Source: Termitomyces sp. T153 (taxonomy: Eukaryota; Basidiomycota; Agaricomycetes; Agaricales; Lyophyllaceae). Taken from it: a DNA stretch of 64,000 bases. The stretch covers positions 1 to 64,000 of the forward strand of contig JACKQL020000163.1 in NCBI GenBank assembly GCA_018296165.2. The letters run 5' to 3'. Numbering within the stretch: the stretch's first letter is position 1; each line of letters begins with the position of its first letter. Positions 46,474-58,169 of the stretch are shown in pieces. Below the pieces are notes generated by a model, which ran no database searches, was not told the origin of the DNA, and was given only the letters and a program-made list of their open reading frames with translations. A program made the translations under genes and the position numbers.

Positions 46474-47533
46474 TCAGGTGTGGAAGGAAATGATGGCACA
46501 GATGCCCTTGTAGATGAAGGAGCCCAAGAACCCAACCCAGACCCATCCATCAACCTCAAAATTCCAACTGCCTTCAATATCCAGGGGGCCAAACTTGCTG
46601 CAGTGTCACAAGCAATCATATACAAAGGAATCATTGAGAACCTGGAGACCCCACACAGAAGAGGGACAGTGACACACCTTGACATGACTAGATGGGCTGT
46701 GAAAACCACAAATGATGAAGCACCAACTGACAATAGAATATGGCTGTCATTGAAAGACAAAGCCATGAGAAGAGAAGTCAGGGCCTTCCTGTGGAAAGCC
46801 ATGCATAATGCATACAAGATTGGAAAGTACTGGGAAAATATACCTGAATATGAATACAGGGCCCTATGTAGGCAATGTGGGACAACAGAAACACTTGAAC
46901 ACATCCTAACAGAGTGTGAAGTATCAAGACAGAGGGAGGTGTGGGAAATGACAAAGAAGCTGCACACACTGAGGAAAATACCATTCACAAAACCCACCCT
47001 TGGAAAACAACTGGGGTGTGTAATGATCTCAAGACCTACTGAGGATGGCAGGAAATAAACAGAAGCAAAATGTTTCTCAACTATAGTGGTCTCAGAAGCC
47101 ACACATCTAATATGGAAAATACAATGTGAATGGAGGATCACAAGAGAGGCTGACTCCACAAGACTCCCAAGCAGGAAGGAAGTGCTAAACAAATTTAATG
47201 CAGCAATAACAAGGAGACTTAAAGTAGACTGCTTGACTACAGATAAAGAAAAACTGGGCAACAAAGCAATAAAAGTCAATAAAGTCCACAACACATGGAA
47301 ATACATTCTGCCCAGAGATAGTGACCCTCTAAAGTCATGGAGAAAGGCAGCAGAGGTTTTAGTGGGTATAGGCTGAAGGGCTGAGTCCCACACAGATGTG
47401 TGTAAGAGCATTTCCTTTGGAGTGGCTCCAGACTTAAAATCAGGTAACAAGCTGAACACCCCAGATTTTAGAGGTTGACTTTGTGAACTGTCTACTATTC
47501 ATAGTGGTACCACCCCAAAAAAAAAAAAAATCA
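46474..47533 (+). mobile_element. 3' end of a LINE (non-LTR retrotransposon), 5'-truncated, with poly(A)
   Basis: Begins inside the RNase H domain (HSGVEGNDGTDALVDEGAQE), then reads to 47058 through the zinc motif CRQCGTTETLEHILTEC (CX2CX7HX4C, about 46873). One TAA at 47056 is followed by further sense sequence to a TGA at 47376. A run of 14 A closes it near 47530. This is the C-terminus of Tad1/I-type elements, which copy RNA into nicked DNA and often truncate at the 5' end. A long minus-strand frame over the same DNA is a shadow. I could not find a clear target duplication. Confidence 0.8.
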
Positions 47534-47849
47534 CACAACTGTCAATATGTCCATTTTCGGAGAGAAGGCAGTGTTGTTGCCGGGAAAGGTGCTAGCAACC
47601 ATTGCTAGAAAAGGTCTCAGCCTTGTTGTTCTAGACCCAAAGTCCAGGCTCCACATAATTCAGCTTGTGATCAACAAGTCTTGTGGTTGCTAACATCCTG
47701 TGCAAAAGCTATGTCATTTCAGACTTTGGGGCTAGGCCTCATGTGCTGAGTATTGTGACTTGTATTGTGACTTGTGCCATATCAATATAATCAGCTGCTG
47801 TCCAATCAGAAATGCCAAAAATAGTGCTCAGCAACAAATAGGTCTTATT
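47534..47849. other. Unassigned DNA after the LINE
   Basis: No domain seen. A short direct repeat (gtattgtgacttgt) occurs at about 47751-47775. Keeps a few CpGs near 47570. Confidence 0.3.
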
Positions 47850-49475
47850 ACCATTCTATCCAGGCTCACCTGCAGATCACTATGTTCCCCATCACTAGAC
47901 CCCAGGCCCAAACCAGGCCTTCTACACCTCCTCCATCAGTGTGGGAATACTCCCAGGCTAGCACTGCTCCTCAACATTCTCTGCCAATGGCAATTACTCT
48001 CACATGTACCCCAGAGGATTTCCTGGAGCACCCCAGTACCACCCAACCCTGCCTACCTTCCATCCACTCACTGTTATGTGTATACCATCCCTGCTGCAGC
48101 CCCAGCTCCTCCAGAGCAACTAGATAACTATTCACCCTCTTGATTGCCATTCTCCACTCAAATCCCTTCTTTTTCCAGACAGCAATGAGGTGAAGCCTAC
48201 ATCCAGCAGCACAATGAAGTCCTCCACTACCTCTGCCTCTTCTCTGTGGAGTTTGCAGAATGCACTTGTGCCCTCCTTGTCAGCTTAGGTTACCACAACA
48301 CCCCAGCAATTCTGGAGGTCTGGGCAGATTGCCTCCTCAATTTTCACAAATGCTATTTGCAAGGAAACCTTCCCAAAACTATGCAAGGCACCTTGGGAAT
48401 TGACACCAATCTCCAGAACAAGCTCTATTCTCTGGTCAAAGAAATCTATACCAGCCCAAACCCCCATCAGTTTGAGATCCTCTGGACCCTGCCTTCTCCT
48501 TCCATGTACAATGAGAGGAACTCACCAGAGCACCAAGCAAAGCTCCATCCCCCATTCTCCATCAGCAAGAAGAGCTCAATGCTGCATCCAACATCCTGAG
48601 GAACCTCAACCCTGCTGGGGGACCCTTTGAACAACCTGCCACTCTTGCCCTAGCTCTCTCCACTAGTTCCCAGGCAAACTCCATTCCCAGTGCCTTCCAT
48701 ACCTGGGACCAACCCACCATCCCTGAGCCCCATACTCAGAGGCCACCTCCATGCATCAACAATGACAATTAAACTCTCTCCTACATTGACAAACCTGGCA
48801 ACCCCAGCAACAAACCCACTCCATGCAACAGCCCTCTCCAAGACAGACCCCCCCATTTCAACCTTTGCACTCCCTATGGCAATGCCCCCCAGCCCTGCCA
48901 AAATGCCCCAGCTCCTTGCATCAACTCATAAGCTCTGGAGCACCTTGATGCTTCTTCCCTAACAACCCCCCTTGTCCCCTGCCAGTTTCACCTGCCAGTT
49001 TCACTGCCCACCCCCAAGCAAACCACATATGATGGGTACAAAGCACCAATTATACAGGTCTATTAATGCTACTGGGAAGATCAGAGCAAAAACACAGCAC
49101 CCAACTAGCAGGCTGGAGCAACCAATGACAATTTACTTATGTTCCCCACTAACTCTGCCAACTCTGAACCCCATTTCCCTCAAGGCCAAGAACCCCCCAG
49201 TGTCAATCAACCCCCAGGACCCTGCCCACCTGCCCAACTCAATGCTACCAACCTCCACAAAGCTCCAGAGCCCCTGGATGCCAACCACAATGACTTTCAG
49301 AACCTTGTCAACACTCTGGACTTTGCTGACAATCAAGAGGCCCTATGCACAAAAAAGATTTGGAACAGGCCTTGGATTGATGTACTGGAGGAAGCTCAGG
49401 AGAAGTAATAGAAGGAGGGCACATGCATCCTATGTGGTGAGCAAGGACATTTCATTGGTAGTTGTCCTAAACACT
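47850..49475 (+). pseudogene. Gypsy-2 copy F gag (decayed, internally deleted)
   Basis: Pro-rich gag N-terminus (about 47880-48640) with EIYTSPNPH at about 48447 and LHQQEELNAASNILRNLNPA at about 48550. The same blocks are seen on the minus strand at 62800-62980. The central gag domain is missing: sequence jumps to PKQTTYDGYKAPIIQV (about 49012) and ENTAPN-type sequence. It ends with a complete zinc knuckle CILCGEQGHFIGSC (about 49425, CX2CX4HX4C). Several stops. Confidence 0.7.
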
Positions 49476-51924
49476 AGGTGATGGGATGTGCCATATGGAC
49501 TATCAACAGAGAAGACTGTAACTATCATTTATAGAAAACAAGTCAGCAGTTTAGGTCTCAAAGATGTACTAGACCATGGATCAGACATCAACATCTTTTC
49601 CACCCTGGCTGCACTCCTCCATGCAATGGTACTCTCTCTGAACAACCTCCCAGCACACCTCCCCTCCCACTCCTCCCATACCCTCCTCCTCCACACCACC
49701 CACCTCTTCTCCATCAACTCCATCTCCACTCTGGTTGACAGCAGTGCCACCAACAACTCTATTGACAAATCTTTAGCAGTGCTTGCCCTCCAATACCTCT
49801 AATGTCTCCCCACTCCAATCCTTCTCAAACTCTTTGATGGCAATCCCACCTCCATCAAAGACATCACACACTGCATGGAGATGACTGTGACCTTTGCCAA
49901 TGGACAATGCCAGGACCTCCAATGCTTAGTCATCAGACTACACATCTCCACCCCCATCATTCTAAGTTTCTCATGGCTTTGCTCTACCAATCCCCACATT
50001 GACTGGCCCAGTCTCACCCTCTGCCTTGACTGTGATAGCCCAACCAACTCCAGACCAGTTCCCTTCAATGTCTCACCCCCCTCCAAAAACCCCAAAGATA
50101 CAACAGAAGCTCCCCAGACTCCCCTGCAGCTCTGCTTGAAGTCTGCACAATTGTTCATCATCAATGTCTGGCTCAATGGCTCTCCAATGGTCCTCCCTGC
50201 CCTTGTCAACAGCAGTGCCTTTAGCATCTTTGTCAGCAACTGGCTCAATCTCTGCTGCAACAACCTCAACAAACCCTCAAGCTCCAACTCTTTAACAGAA
50301 GCCCCACCTCAACTGGAATCACCCAATACCACAACAGTGCCCTCATTCTCAATAATGACTTAAGGTTCCAGGTCTGGCTTCTTGTCACCCAACTCCCTCA
50401 TCAACTCCAATTGTACTTGGACTCCCATGGCTGCAGGATGTCAACTCCAACATCAACTGGAGAAACCTCACCATGCAATTTCCCAGCCCTAAAGCAACCT
50501 TAGTGGCTGCCATTCCTCTCCACATCCAGTCCACCCCAGACTCCAACATCTCCAACCTCCCAGAGCAACTCAAACCCTCAAGGACAACTAAAGAAAGGAA
50601 GAAAATGTGCCTCTACCTTGGTCCTTCTTAAACAACACTTGATGGCTTCTCCCCAATATACTCCAGAATTGATACAAAGGCTCATGATACCCTGACCAAC
50701 AATGCCAGACCCCTCCAGACAACCCCACCACAACTCCAGACCCAGCCACTGCCACTCCATCACCCACCCCCATTGTCCCAAGGCCCTTGACATCAAAATC
50801 ATTGGTGCCATTTCCACTGCATGCATCCTACAAGATGATACCCCTGCCTTCCAACTACAAATCATGCCAGCCCTACCAGAAGAATACTTCCATGCAGAAA
50901 CCACCCCACTGGAACAAAAAACAGAGGAACAAATCCTACACAAAGTAGTTCCCTCAGAATATCATGAATTTGCTGACATATTCTCTAAAGGGAGCACAAA
51001 AGGACTTCTTCCACACTGCTCCTATGATCACAAAATCAATCTCAAAGAAGGCATCTCACACTCATTTGGCAAAGTCTACAACATGTCTGAGATCAAACTC
51101 TAGGCCCTGAAAGACTACCTTGACAACATGCTTGGCAAAGGTTTCATATGCCTGTCAATCTCTGTTGGTGCTGCTCTGGTCCTGTTTGCCAAGAAAAAGG
51201 ATGGGTCTCTCTGACTCTGTGTTGATCACTGGGGACTCAACAAAATCACCAAAAAGAACTAGTATCCCCTCCTCCTACTCCCAATTGGAGACCTTGTTGA
51301 CCACCTCTGCAGTGCCAAGATCTACACAAGAATAGACCTCCACTGTGACTACAATGTCTGGATTGCTCTGAGGCATGAATGGAAGACTGCCTTCCACTGC
51401 TATGGCCTTTTTGAGTATCTAGTGATGCCTTTCAGAATGACTAACTCCCCCCTCCCACTTTCCAGTACTTCATGAACAATATCTTTCATGACATGAACAA
51501 CATTTTTGTTATTGTATACTTGGATGACATTCTGATCTACTCAAATTCATTGGAGAAACATCCAGAGCATGTTCACTGCATCCTAGAATGACTCCAAGAA
51601 TAGCACCTTCACACCAAACCCAATAAATGCTCCTTCCACACAATGGAGGTTGAATACCTTGGAGTTATTGTCACTCCCAACAGCATATGCATGGACCCCA
51701 CCAAGGTTGAAGTTATTCCCAACTGGCCCCTTCTCCAGAATGTCAAGGAGGTACAGTCATTCCTCAGGTTTGCTAACTTTTATTGCCAATTTACCAACAA
51801 CTACTCTGGGATCACCAAACCTCTCAATTGACTCACATGGAAGGACACCCCTTGGGACTGGAACATCATCTACTTGTCAATATACTTTGGATTCCCCTTG
51901 GCTAGCTGCATGACTCTGAGCTGC
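49476..51924 (+). pseudogene. Gypsy-2 copy F protease and reverse transcriptase (decayed)
   Basis: Retropepsin STLVDSSATNN at about 49725 (DSG changed to DSS). RT starts SEYHEFADIFSKGSTKGLLP (about 50955), FGKVYNMSEIKL (about 51068), [11 protein letters not shown] (about 51180), KIYTRIDLHCDYN (about 51318), LFEYLVMPF, the intact catalytic box VYLDDILIYSNSLEKHPEH (about 51515) and VEYLGVIVTP, NVKEVQSFLRFANFYCQF (about 51645-51795). It reads into KDTPWDWN (about 51840), then is cut at about 51925 by LTR1 sequence. Stops at several former Arg and Trp codons. Confidence 0.8.
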
Positions 51925-51927
51925 CAC

Positions 51928-53707
51928 TCCCAGAGGTTGCCCTTACAGTAGAACAAGTCTCCAAAAACTGGTCTGGAAGCCCCTCATAGCCACAAGGAAC
52001 CTCCAAGCCTCTATTTGTCACTTCCCCACCAGGATCAAGCACTGTGGAGCTCTATGTTGTGGCTCACCAACTCAGACACCTCCTTGGAGGCTCCAGCCCC
52101 ACAATACAAAGCCTGGACCTGCCTACTACACCTAGAAACCAGGAGCAACTAATGCAATCATCTCTCACCCACCACACAACTAAACTCTCCACCCTCCATC
52201 AAACCACTGATCATATCTCCCAATCCCTCCAGGTGCTGCTCAAGCAGCTACCTCCTATCTCCACACCTCCCCCAGTAGCAGAACCAACCCCAACCACCCT
52301 GTACTTGCCTCCACAGCTCCACTGACCCTATAACCACAGATTCCATGCCTTACACTCCCAGATGCATATGATGGTGCTTATTCTAGCAGGGAATGCTTCC
52401 TCCAGTCCTGCCTCACTTACATCCACCCCAGCAGAGACACCTTTGACTCTAGCACACTGAAAATAGCCTGGGTACTGTCATACATGAAGACTGGATATGC
52501 CTCCACCTACACATTACAAGTCTTCCAATGCCCCAGAGGTGTCAGAAGTTCCCTGGACTAGGCCACCTTCAAGGAGGACTTCTAAGCAGAGTTTTTCCTG
52601 CTTGACCCCACCAAAACTACTGCCTTGATGCTACATGACAGGGAGAAATATGGGCAAGGGAAGCAAATGCTGGACAAGTACATTGACTTCTTCCAGGCAC
52701 TAGTTGAGCAAGCTGCCTACCCCAATGGCCTTCAGCTATGGCTCATGTTCTGGGATGGCCTGCACCCCATGCTGATAAAAGGCATTGACAACCTTGCAGA
52801 GGGCCACCTAGATGACAAGAGGATTGCTTCATGGTACAAAGTAGCCCAAGATCAGTGGCAGCTCATGGAAATTTGACAGGAGCTCTGCCATGTGCACCCC
52901 ATGCAGCACTCTGTGCTGGTCACTAGCCTCTGGTACCCCATGCATGCTCACCCAGCACCTGCCTCAGCTCTGGCCATCCCCACACTGCACCCCTGCTGCC
53001 AGGCACCCCCATAGACATGGACACAACCTAACAGCACTGCACTGTGCTGCTATTGTGCCAGAGATGTCAGAAGCCCAGGCACTTTGCATGACATTGTCCT
53101 TTGGGTCTGGAGGTATGCTACCTCTCTACAGCAGAGTAGGAGGAACTCCTTTTGCAACTGTTGGCTGCAAAGCATGCTGCCAGAGCTCTGCCACCAGACA
53201 AGTCAACACCAGAGTTGACCTTGGAGATCAGCACTTGTGCATTGCCCCTGGAGCTGGAGGAGGATTTTGAGTTGAGCAATGGATGAGGTGTATGCCTCTG
53301 TCACCAGGTACTAACAGGTCTCATGTCTGTTGCTAGAAAATGAAATTGCCTTTTCCAATGCCCTTCATTCTAAGACAGAAGAACCTCAACACTCACCTCC
53401 AGATGTACAAATACTAGCTCTGGAGCCCCAGCCAAGTCCCCCAACACCAGCTAGGGTCCACCAGTGCCACCCTGCCTGGGCATGCCAAATTCCCTGACAG
53501 TACATGGTGGCTTCAAGCCCATCTGCCAACTCACTGTGGCTCCTACAGAGCAAAAGAACCACCTGGGCAGACCAAACTTGTTCTCTTTGGATTTTCCTCT
53601 GCCATGTATGTAATCAGTTTCTGCTGTGCCACTACTGTTAATAAACTTTTGGATTTCACTCTGCCAGTTGTGTGATTGAGCCACAGCCTCCAGAGGTTGC
53701 CCTTACA
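51928..53707 (+). mobile_element. Gypsy-1 copy H, deleted: LTR tail, gag, partial LTR
   Basis: 51928-51947 is the last 20 bp of LTR1 (ends gcccttaca). The gag follows: LPDAYDGAYSSRECFLQSCL (about 52350), LKIAWVLSYMKT (about 52460), then the best preserved gag domain, open 52625-52876 (KYGQGKQMLDKYIDFFQALV, LAEGHLDDKRIASWYKVAQD). A zinc-knuckle remnant RCQKPRHFA precedes 53100. LTR1 resumes at about 53520 and ends CTTACA at 53707. The pol region is deleted. Confidence 0.75.
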
Positions 53708-53870
53708 GCACCCTTCTGTCCTTGTTAGTCACCTTCTGTGAATCACACACTTGGACATTATTAAGTATAGATTAATCATTAGCTATGCTTCCATACATAC
53801 CACCAACAGATGAAGTAGTTATGGTAATCATCATTTTTAGCAATGTAGTATATAGGATAGTCTGCAAGAT

Positions 53871-54080
53871 AGAATATCCTCAGACCAAACAATAGCAGTG
53901 TTCACCAGAGTCTATCCATTGATCTGACTGAAAGATCCTTCAACATTGTTGCTATGCTCAGCTCACTGTCCTCACTCTTTGCCCAACTCCTGACTGCCCT
54001 TGTGCCCCTTGGCTCTTGCTCATTGCCTGCACCTTGCCTGCTCTTGCCAGGTGTACCCACAGAGTGATCATCTCCTTACA
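53871..54080 (-). repeat. LTR fragment of the short LTR element family
   Basis: Minus strand matches the left repeat of the 13117 element: starts TGTAAGGAGATGATCAC at 54080 and continues through the segment gaatatcc-aatagcag near 53871. Isolated; probably a solo or partial LTR. Confidence 0.6.
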
Positions 54081-54470
54081 ATATCTATGCAGGAGCAGAT
54101 TAATACCACTCTAGTTCCACTAGATCTCCTGTTTTACTATGCCAGATCACAAGGATTGCACGATGTAGTGGGCAATGGAGATTTGTCCAGCAGAGTTGGA
54201 AATATCTCTGCCTAAGGGAGATCCCTACTGGCTGGCAGTGCTCTTGCCCCTTGCCCTCTCATGCATTGGCCATGCTAAGGTGACCAGGTCACAACAACCA
54301 TAGAGTAGGACTTACCTGAGTCCCACTTGAGGGGCATTTTGACCTTGACATATAAGTGCAGTATACCTAGCCAGGTGTATTCCACGTGTAAGATTTTCGC
54401 GGACCGTGTCTGATCCTCGTTACTTACGTAAGAGACGGTCGGGGATCTAAGCGGAGCCTGAACTTGACCC
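54081..54470. other. Transition from decayed DNA into a CpG-retaining island
   Basis: CpG is nearly absent to about 54375, then abundant (ttttcgcggaccg, gagacggtcgggg). The switch is sharp and probably marks the old insertion edge next to the kinase gene. No gene recognised. Confidence 0.4.
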
Positions 54471-54723
54471 CGCCGCTACCGTTCCTCAATCTTGGCGCGC
54501 GGCTGTTCATCGACCATCAATTGTACAAGGTGAAATGGTATACCGCACGCTGTCTGTACGTAATCGTCTCCTCTTTTCACAATCTCTTTTCATTATGTTC
54601 TATCACAGCGTATGCAAATCGCCGCACGTATACCATTGAACATTTCGCGGAACGTTTGGTTTAAGTACGTTATGGTTCAAATTTTTCGCCCCACCCAAAC
54701 ACTTGACCAAATAATTTGTTAAG

Positions 54724-55648
54724 GTTTCCCAGCGACGTATATCAGCCTGGTCATCGCCTTTCGCTTGGGCTTCGAGGAGGTAAAGCGGCAGAAGTGGAGG
54801 TCATTAAGGCGTTTACTCCGTTTACTTGCTCTGCTGTCCTTCTAGTTCGTACACGGACTAGTATGCATAGTTTGGGACTTCCGGACCGTTTCATACTGAA
54901 ACTGGCAGATCGTCGAGTCTCTGACGTATGGAATTTTCAAGAAGAAGAGGACTATCAATCAAATATCAGTAGACATGGAGCATCCTTTGAACTCCAAGAC
55001 GAGGAGGATTTGTTACCGTGGATGGAATCATTTAGGTCATGGCAATATTATGATGCCTTACATGTCAAGGAGCGCGAGGCATATAGTTATTTGAAAGAGG
55101 CTCAGGCTTCTGGGTTGATCCCTCGTTTCTTCGGTACCACGAAAATCAACATGATGACAACGGCTCCCCATCCATCTCTAAGTCACATCAATGGCCTTCT
55201 ACTCGAGTACATCCCTGGGCTTCCGATGGCAAGGATAAGGCCAGGCATTACAATCACATTCGAGGAGGCCGAGACTATTTCGCAACGTGTCTTGGAATTG
55301 GGGCGGCAGCTCCGTCGTTTTGGTGTTCGCCACTCCGATGTCCACGTTCGCAATATCATCCTTCGAGAAAAGGATAATTCCCCAGTCCTGATTGATTGGG
55401 GTCTTGCGACGTTACCTGCTCCGGGTGCCTCTTTGAACGAACGATGGAATAATATCGCTGCTAAGACGGATTTTAACCGAGACCTACGCTATTTGCTTCG
55501 TGATGGAGTTTATTACGAAGGTCCCAACGATGATGAAGTCCATCCCCCAATCACGGCTGGCGGTATATGGCATCGCTTCAGAACTCCACTGTCTGATGAG
55601 GAACAAATCCAATGCGCGCAAGAGTGGGTTATCACTCGACCAATTTGA
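54724..55648 (+). CDS. Kinase-like (protein kinase / phosphotransferase fold) protein, main exon
   Basis: One exon holds a complete kinase-like fold. N-lobe: LSLGLRGGKAAEVEVIKAFT (Gly-rich loop and Val), then DRFILKLADRR with the presumed ATP-binding Lys. Hinge-like LLLEYIPGLPM. Catalytic loop RHSDVHVRNIIL (HxDxxxxN) and metal-binding DWG in VLIDWGLATL replace HRD and DFG. Similar proteins are common in mushrooms, targets unknown. The start is unresolved: a splice acceptor (ttgttaag) ends at 54723, and a first exon probably lies at about 54480-54555 (donor gtacgt). After TGA at 55646, a coherent stretch in another frame (AGLPEEEKALFYDEDMSIDI) runs to TAA at about 55788, so the true C-terminus may be spliced or frameshifted. 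CpG-rich, not decayed. Confidence 0.65.
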
Positions 55649-55789
55649 AAATTGCTGGTCTACCTGAAGAAGAAAAGGCCCTCTTCTATGATGAAGACAT
55701 GAGTATAGACATTGATCATGGGTTGCGGTGGAAAGTCAAGAAGGGTGTGAAGACCAGGCAACTGGATGATCCATGTCCAGCAGAATAAA

Positions 55790-56235
55790 ATTTGTTGAAT
55801 AACTTATCTGAAAACCCTTCCAGAACGGCACAGTTCATGTACTCAATATCAATGACTAGTTAGGCAACTTTTTTCTAGAATGTTTCAGCGAATTCTTTAG
55901 CCATCTTGATGATGATAGTGGCGATGAACTCCATCTCCATGTTGATTCCAAAGCCCAGCTCGCAACCGTGACATGTCCTGAGTATCAGGATTCCGGTTAG
56001 CCTGGGTGAAGTGTGGTAAGATATGATGCACTTGCATCACATGCTTTGTAGATTACAGAGAGTCATGCAGTTGACGATCGTGACATAGGTCAGAACACTG
56101 GATAGTGCTTACAAAACAAGTTCACGAGTTAACCCCTCAATCATCGATTCATCTTTCTATACATTTGACCATGTCTTATCATTGACCTACAATTTACATC
56201 GTTCTTGAACTTGACAATGTCTTCCTTTCCTGCAG
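55790..56235. other. Intergenic or intronic CpG-retaining DNA
   Basis: No domain seen. A good acceptor (ctttcctgcag, ending 56235) closes it, suggesting an intron of the next gene. Confidence 0.3.
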
Positions 56236-56441
56236 TCGGACTCAAGATGAAGCAAAACAAAGAAAAAGAAAAACTCTTTTCAGGGATCCCCTTCATCCAA
56301 GTTCTTGTGAACGTCTGGGGAGCTAATAAGAAACACATCGAGTTCACTTTGGGCCAGAAGTGGACTCTTTCGGATAGCGATCTCAATCAATATGAAAATG
56401 CAACTTCACAAACTAGAAGATTGCTTCTGACCTACTCTTGA
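56236..56441 (+). CDS. Possible last exon of a hypothetical gene
   Basis: After the acceptor at 56235 the frame reads GLKMKQNKEKEKLFSGIPFI, then VNVWGANKKHIEFTLGQKWT and ends RRLLLTYS with TGA at 56441. Composition is protein-like and the DNA keeps CpG. No family recognised and no upstream exon identified, so this is tentative. Confidence 0.3.
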
Positions 56442-56449
56442 AAACGACA

Positions 56450-57570
56450 GAACTTGTGCATCCGTGAATTCTATCCCCAGTCAAATCTAACATCCACGAT
56501 CCTCCTGTGGCAGAAGCGAGGATCTCGACCTCTCCCAAGCTCTATGGTAAAGCGCAAACCCTGACATTGCTGTCATAGGCAAGGTTCTTGGGCAAGCACC
56601 AAAAACACCACTACTGATGCTGGTGTTTTGTTCGTCGAGTTCAGTTCAATTTCGGGGAGTTTGGATGTGGCATCTATCAACTATACGAGGGCTTACTTAA
56701 TCGTTCCACCTTCACCTTTGGGCCTATCTTTAGCTGTATCTGCTGTAGGAGCCTCATCGAGTCGAGTCACTTTAGGATCTCATTCCAAGCGCAGCCGCTG
56801 AATAGAACCGATACGACGTTCTGAAAGGGTGGCATCACAGCACCCTATCACGTTTTGTCCCGTTGCCTTTGCTGTCCCTCCACCCACTACAAGTCAAATC
56901 CGAGTGGCGGCGGCACAAAAAGCTGTGGTATATCGACCACGCCTGCGTCATACGCACGGATGCTTTTGACTTCAAATTCAAACCCGAGTTTGTTGCTGCA
57001 CACTCTGAGTGTCTACGATGACATACTGGTTTTGATCCCCATTTGTTCCAAGATCTAGGAGCCTGTTCCCATTGACTGACCAGCAATAGATTTGTTGAAA
57101 AAATTTTCGGGGTCGTCAAATGAAGAAAGAACGACTAGGGTTTGTTTGTTAGGCATCAGCCACAACTCCCCGGCCCGTCTGAGAGGGAACTGTTATTGCC
57201 TACTGTTCCAGTACAGGATGAATCGGCAATGGGGGTTTGATGTGTGTGGTAATTTGCTGAGGAAGACATGTTTCTTTCCAAGAATGCATCGGCTTTGTGG
57301 GTGGGCAAAAAGATGATAGCTCTTGCGATTATTTGGTGGTCTCTCAGAACAGCAGGTCATCATTATTTGTGGAAGAGTTGTAAAAATCTATGACTTTTGA
57401 CAAGCTGTTTCTGGAAAGAGCATGTCTTTGCTTCATGGAGGATGGATGAGAATCTCTTTTCTGAACCCACTAATATTTTCTTCACAAGGGGCAAGTTATG
57501 CTGATAAGATTATATTCTCATTAAGCACTGATTCCTGTCATTTTCTATGTTCTTGGCAACTTCCAGAGAT
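56450..57570. other. CpG-retaining to CpG-poor DNA without recognised gene
   Basis: 56450-57080 keeps CpG and may belong to host genes, but I could not assemble a convincing frame on either strand. From about 57320 CpG drops sharply. Confidence 0.3.
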
Positions 57571-57582
57571 CCCAGTTTTTAT

Positions 57583-57740
57583 GTGATGTGATAGTCATGA
57601 GACTTTGTCACATGTGGCCTAGACCTTGACCCATAGGGACATTTCCTCTTAGGATCTCTAGTAGCTGCTAGTGACCTTTAGCAACTTCTTATCATCTTAG
57701 CACACTGGCAACAGTATGACTGTCATAGCAGCTATTGTAT
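57583..57740 (+). repeat. LTR4 fragment
   Basis: Matches the 20400-20560 segment in inverse orientation (gtcacatgtggcctagacc, then gctgctagtgaccttta). Start of the element end is near gtgatgtgatag. Confidence 0.5.
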
Positions 57741-57889
57741 CATGTGGTTGCCTTTGACAATATTTTGGTTTATTTTGTTTCATCATTAGTGCCCTGGAGT
57801 GCCTGGAAGCTTTGCAAAGTGCTGGTGCTGCTAATTGTCCTTGTGTCTTCTTGGATGAATGTCACCTCTGTGGTGAAACTGGTCATACT

Positions 57890-58160
57890 ATGGTTTGTGC
57901 AAGCACAACCTTTGGAGGCTGTGGCTCAATCACACAGCTGGAAAAGGGAGATCCAAAGTATATTCAGTATGGTATGGTGCTTACAGGTATACTACACACC
58001 TGACAAAGGGAGATCCAAAGAGAACAAGTCTGAGGAACTCCCTAGGCAAGATGCTACACTCTAGGCCTTTGGACTCATGGGACACAACTGTACAGTAAGA
58101 CAGAAATCATGTGACTTGCATGTGCATGATTGCAGCCATGCACATGCTGGCCTAATCACA
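57890..58160 (-). repeat. LTR1 copy, 5' part missing
   Basis: Plus strand ggaggctgtggctcaatcac to ctctaggcctttggactc matches 37640-37842 inverted. CACATG/CATGTG motifs at 58105-58170. Lies just after the end of Gypsy-1 copy E pol, so it is its 3' LTR with the start deleted. Confidence 0.7.
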
Positions 58161-58169
58161 TGACCCAGA

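Noticed and set aside
46434..47459. 341-codon open frame on the minus strand
   Set aside because: It is a shadow of the LINE reading on the plus strand, which carries RNase H and CX2CX7HX4C motifs.
56835..57119. Overlapping open frames on both strands
   Set aside because: Neither shows a domain or consistent splice sites; left as unassigned CpG-retaining DNA.
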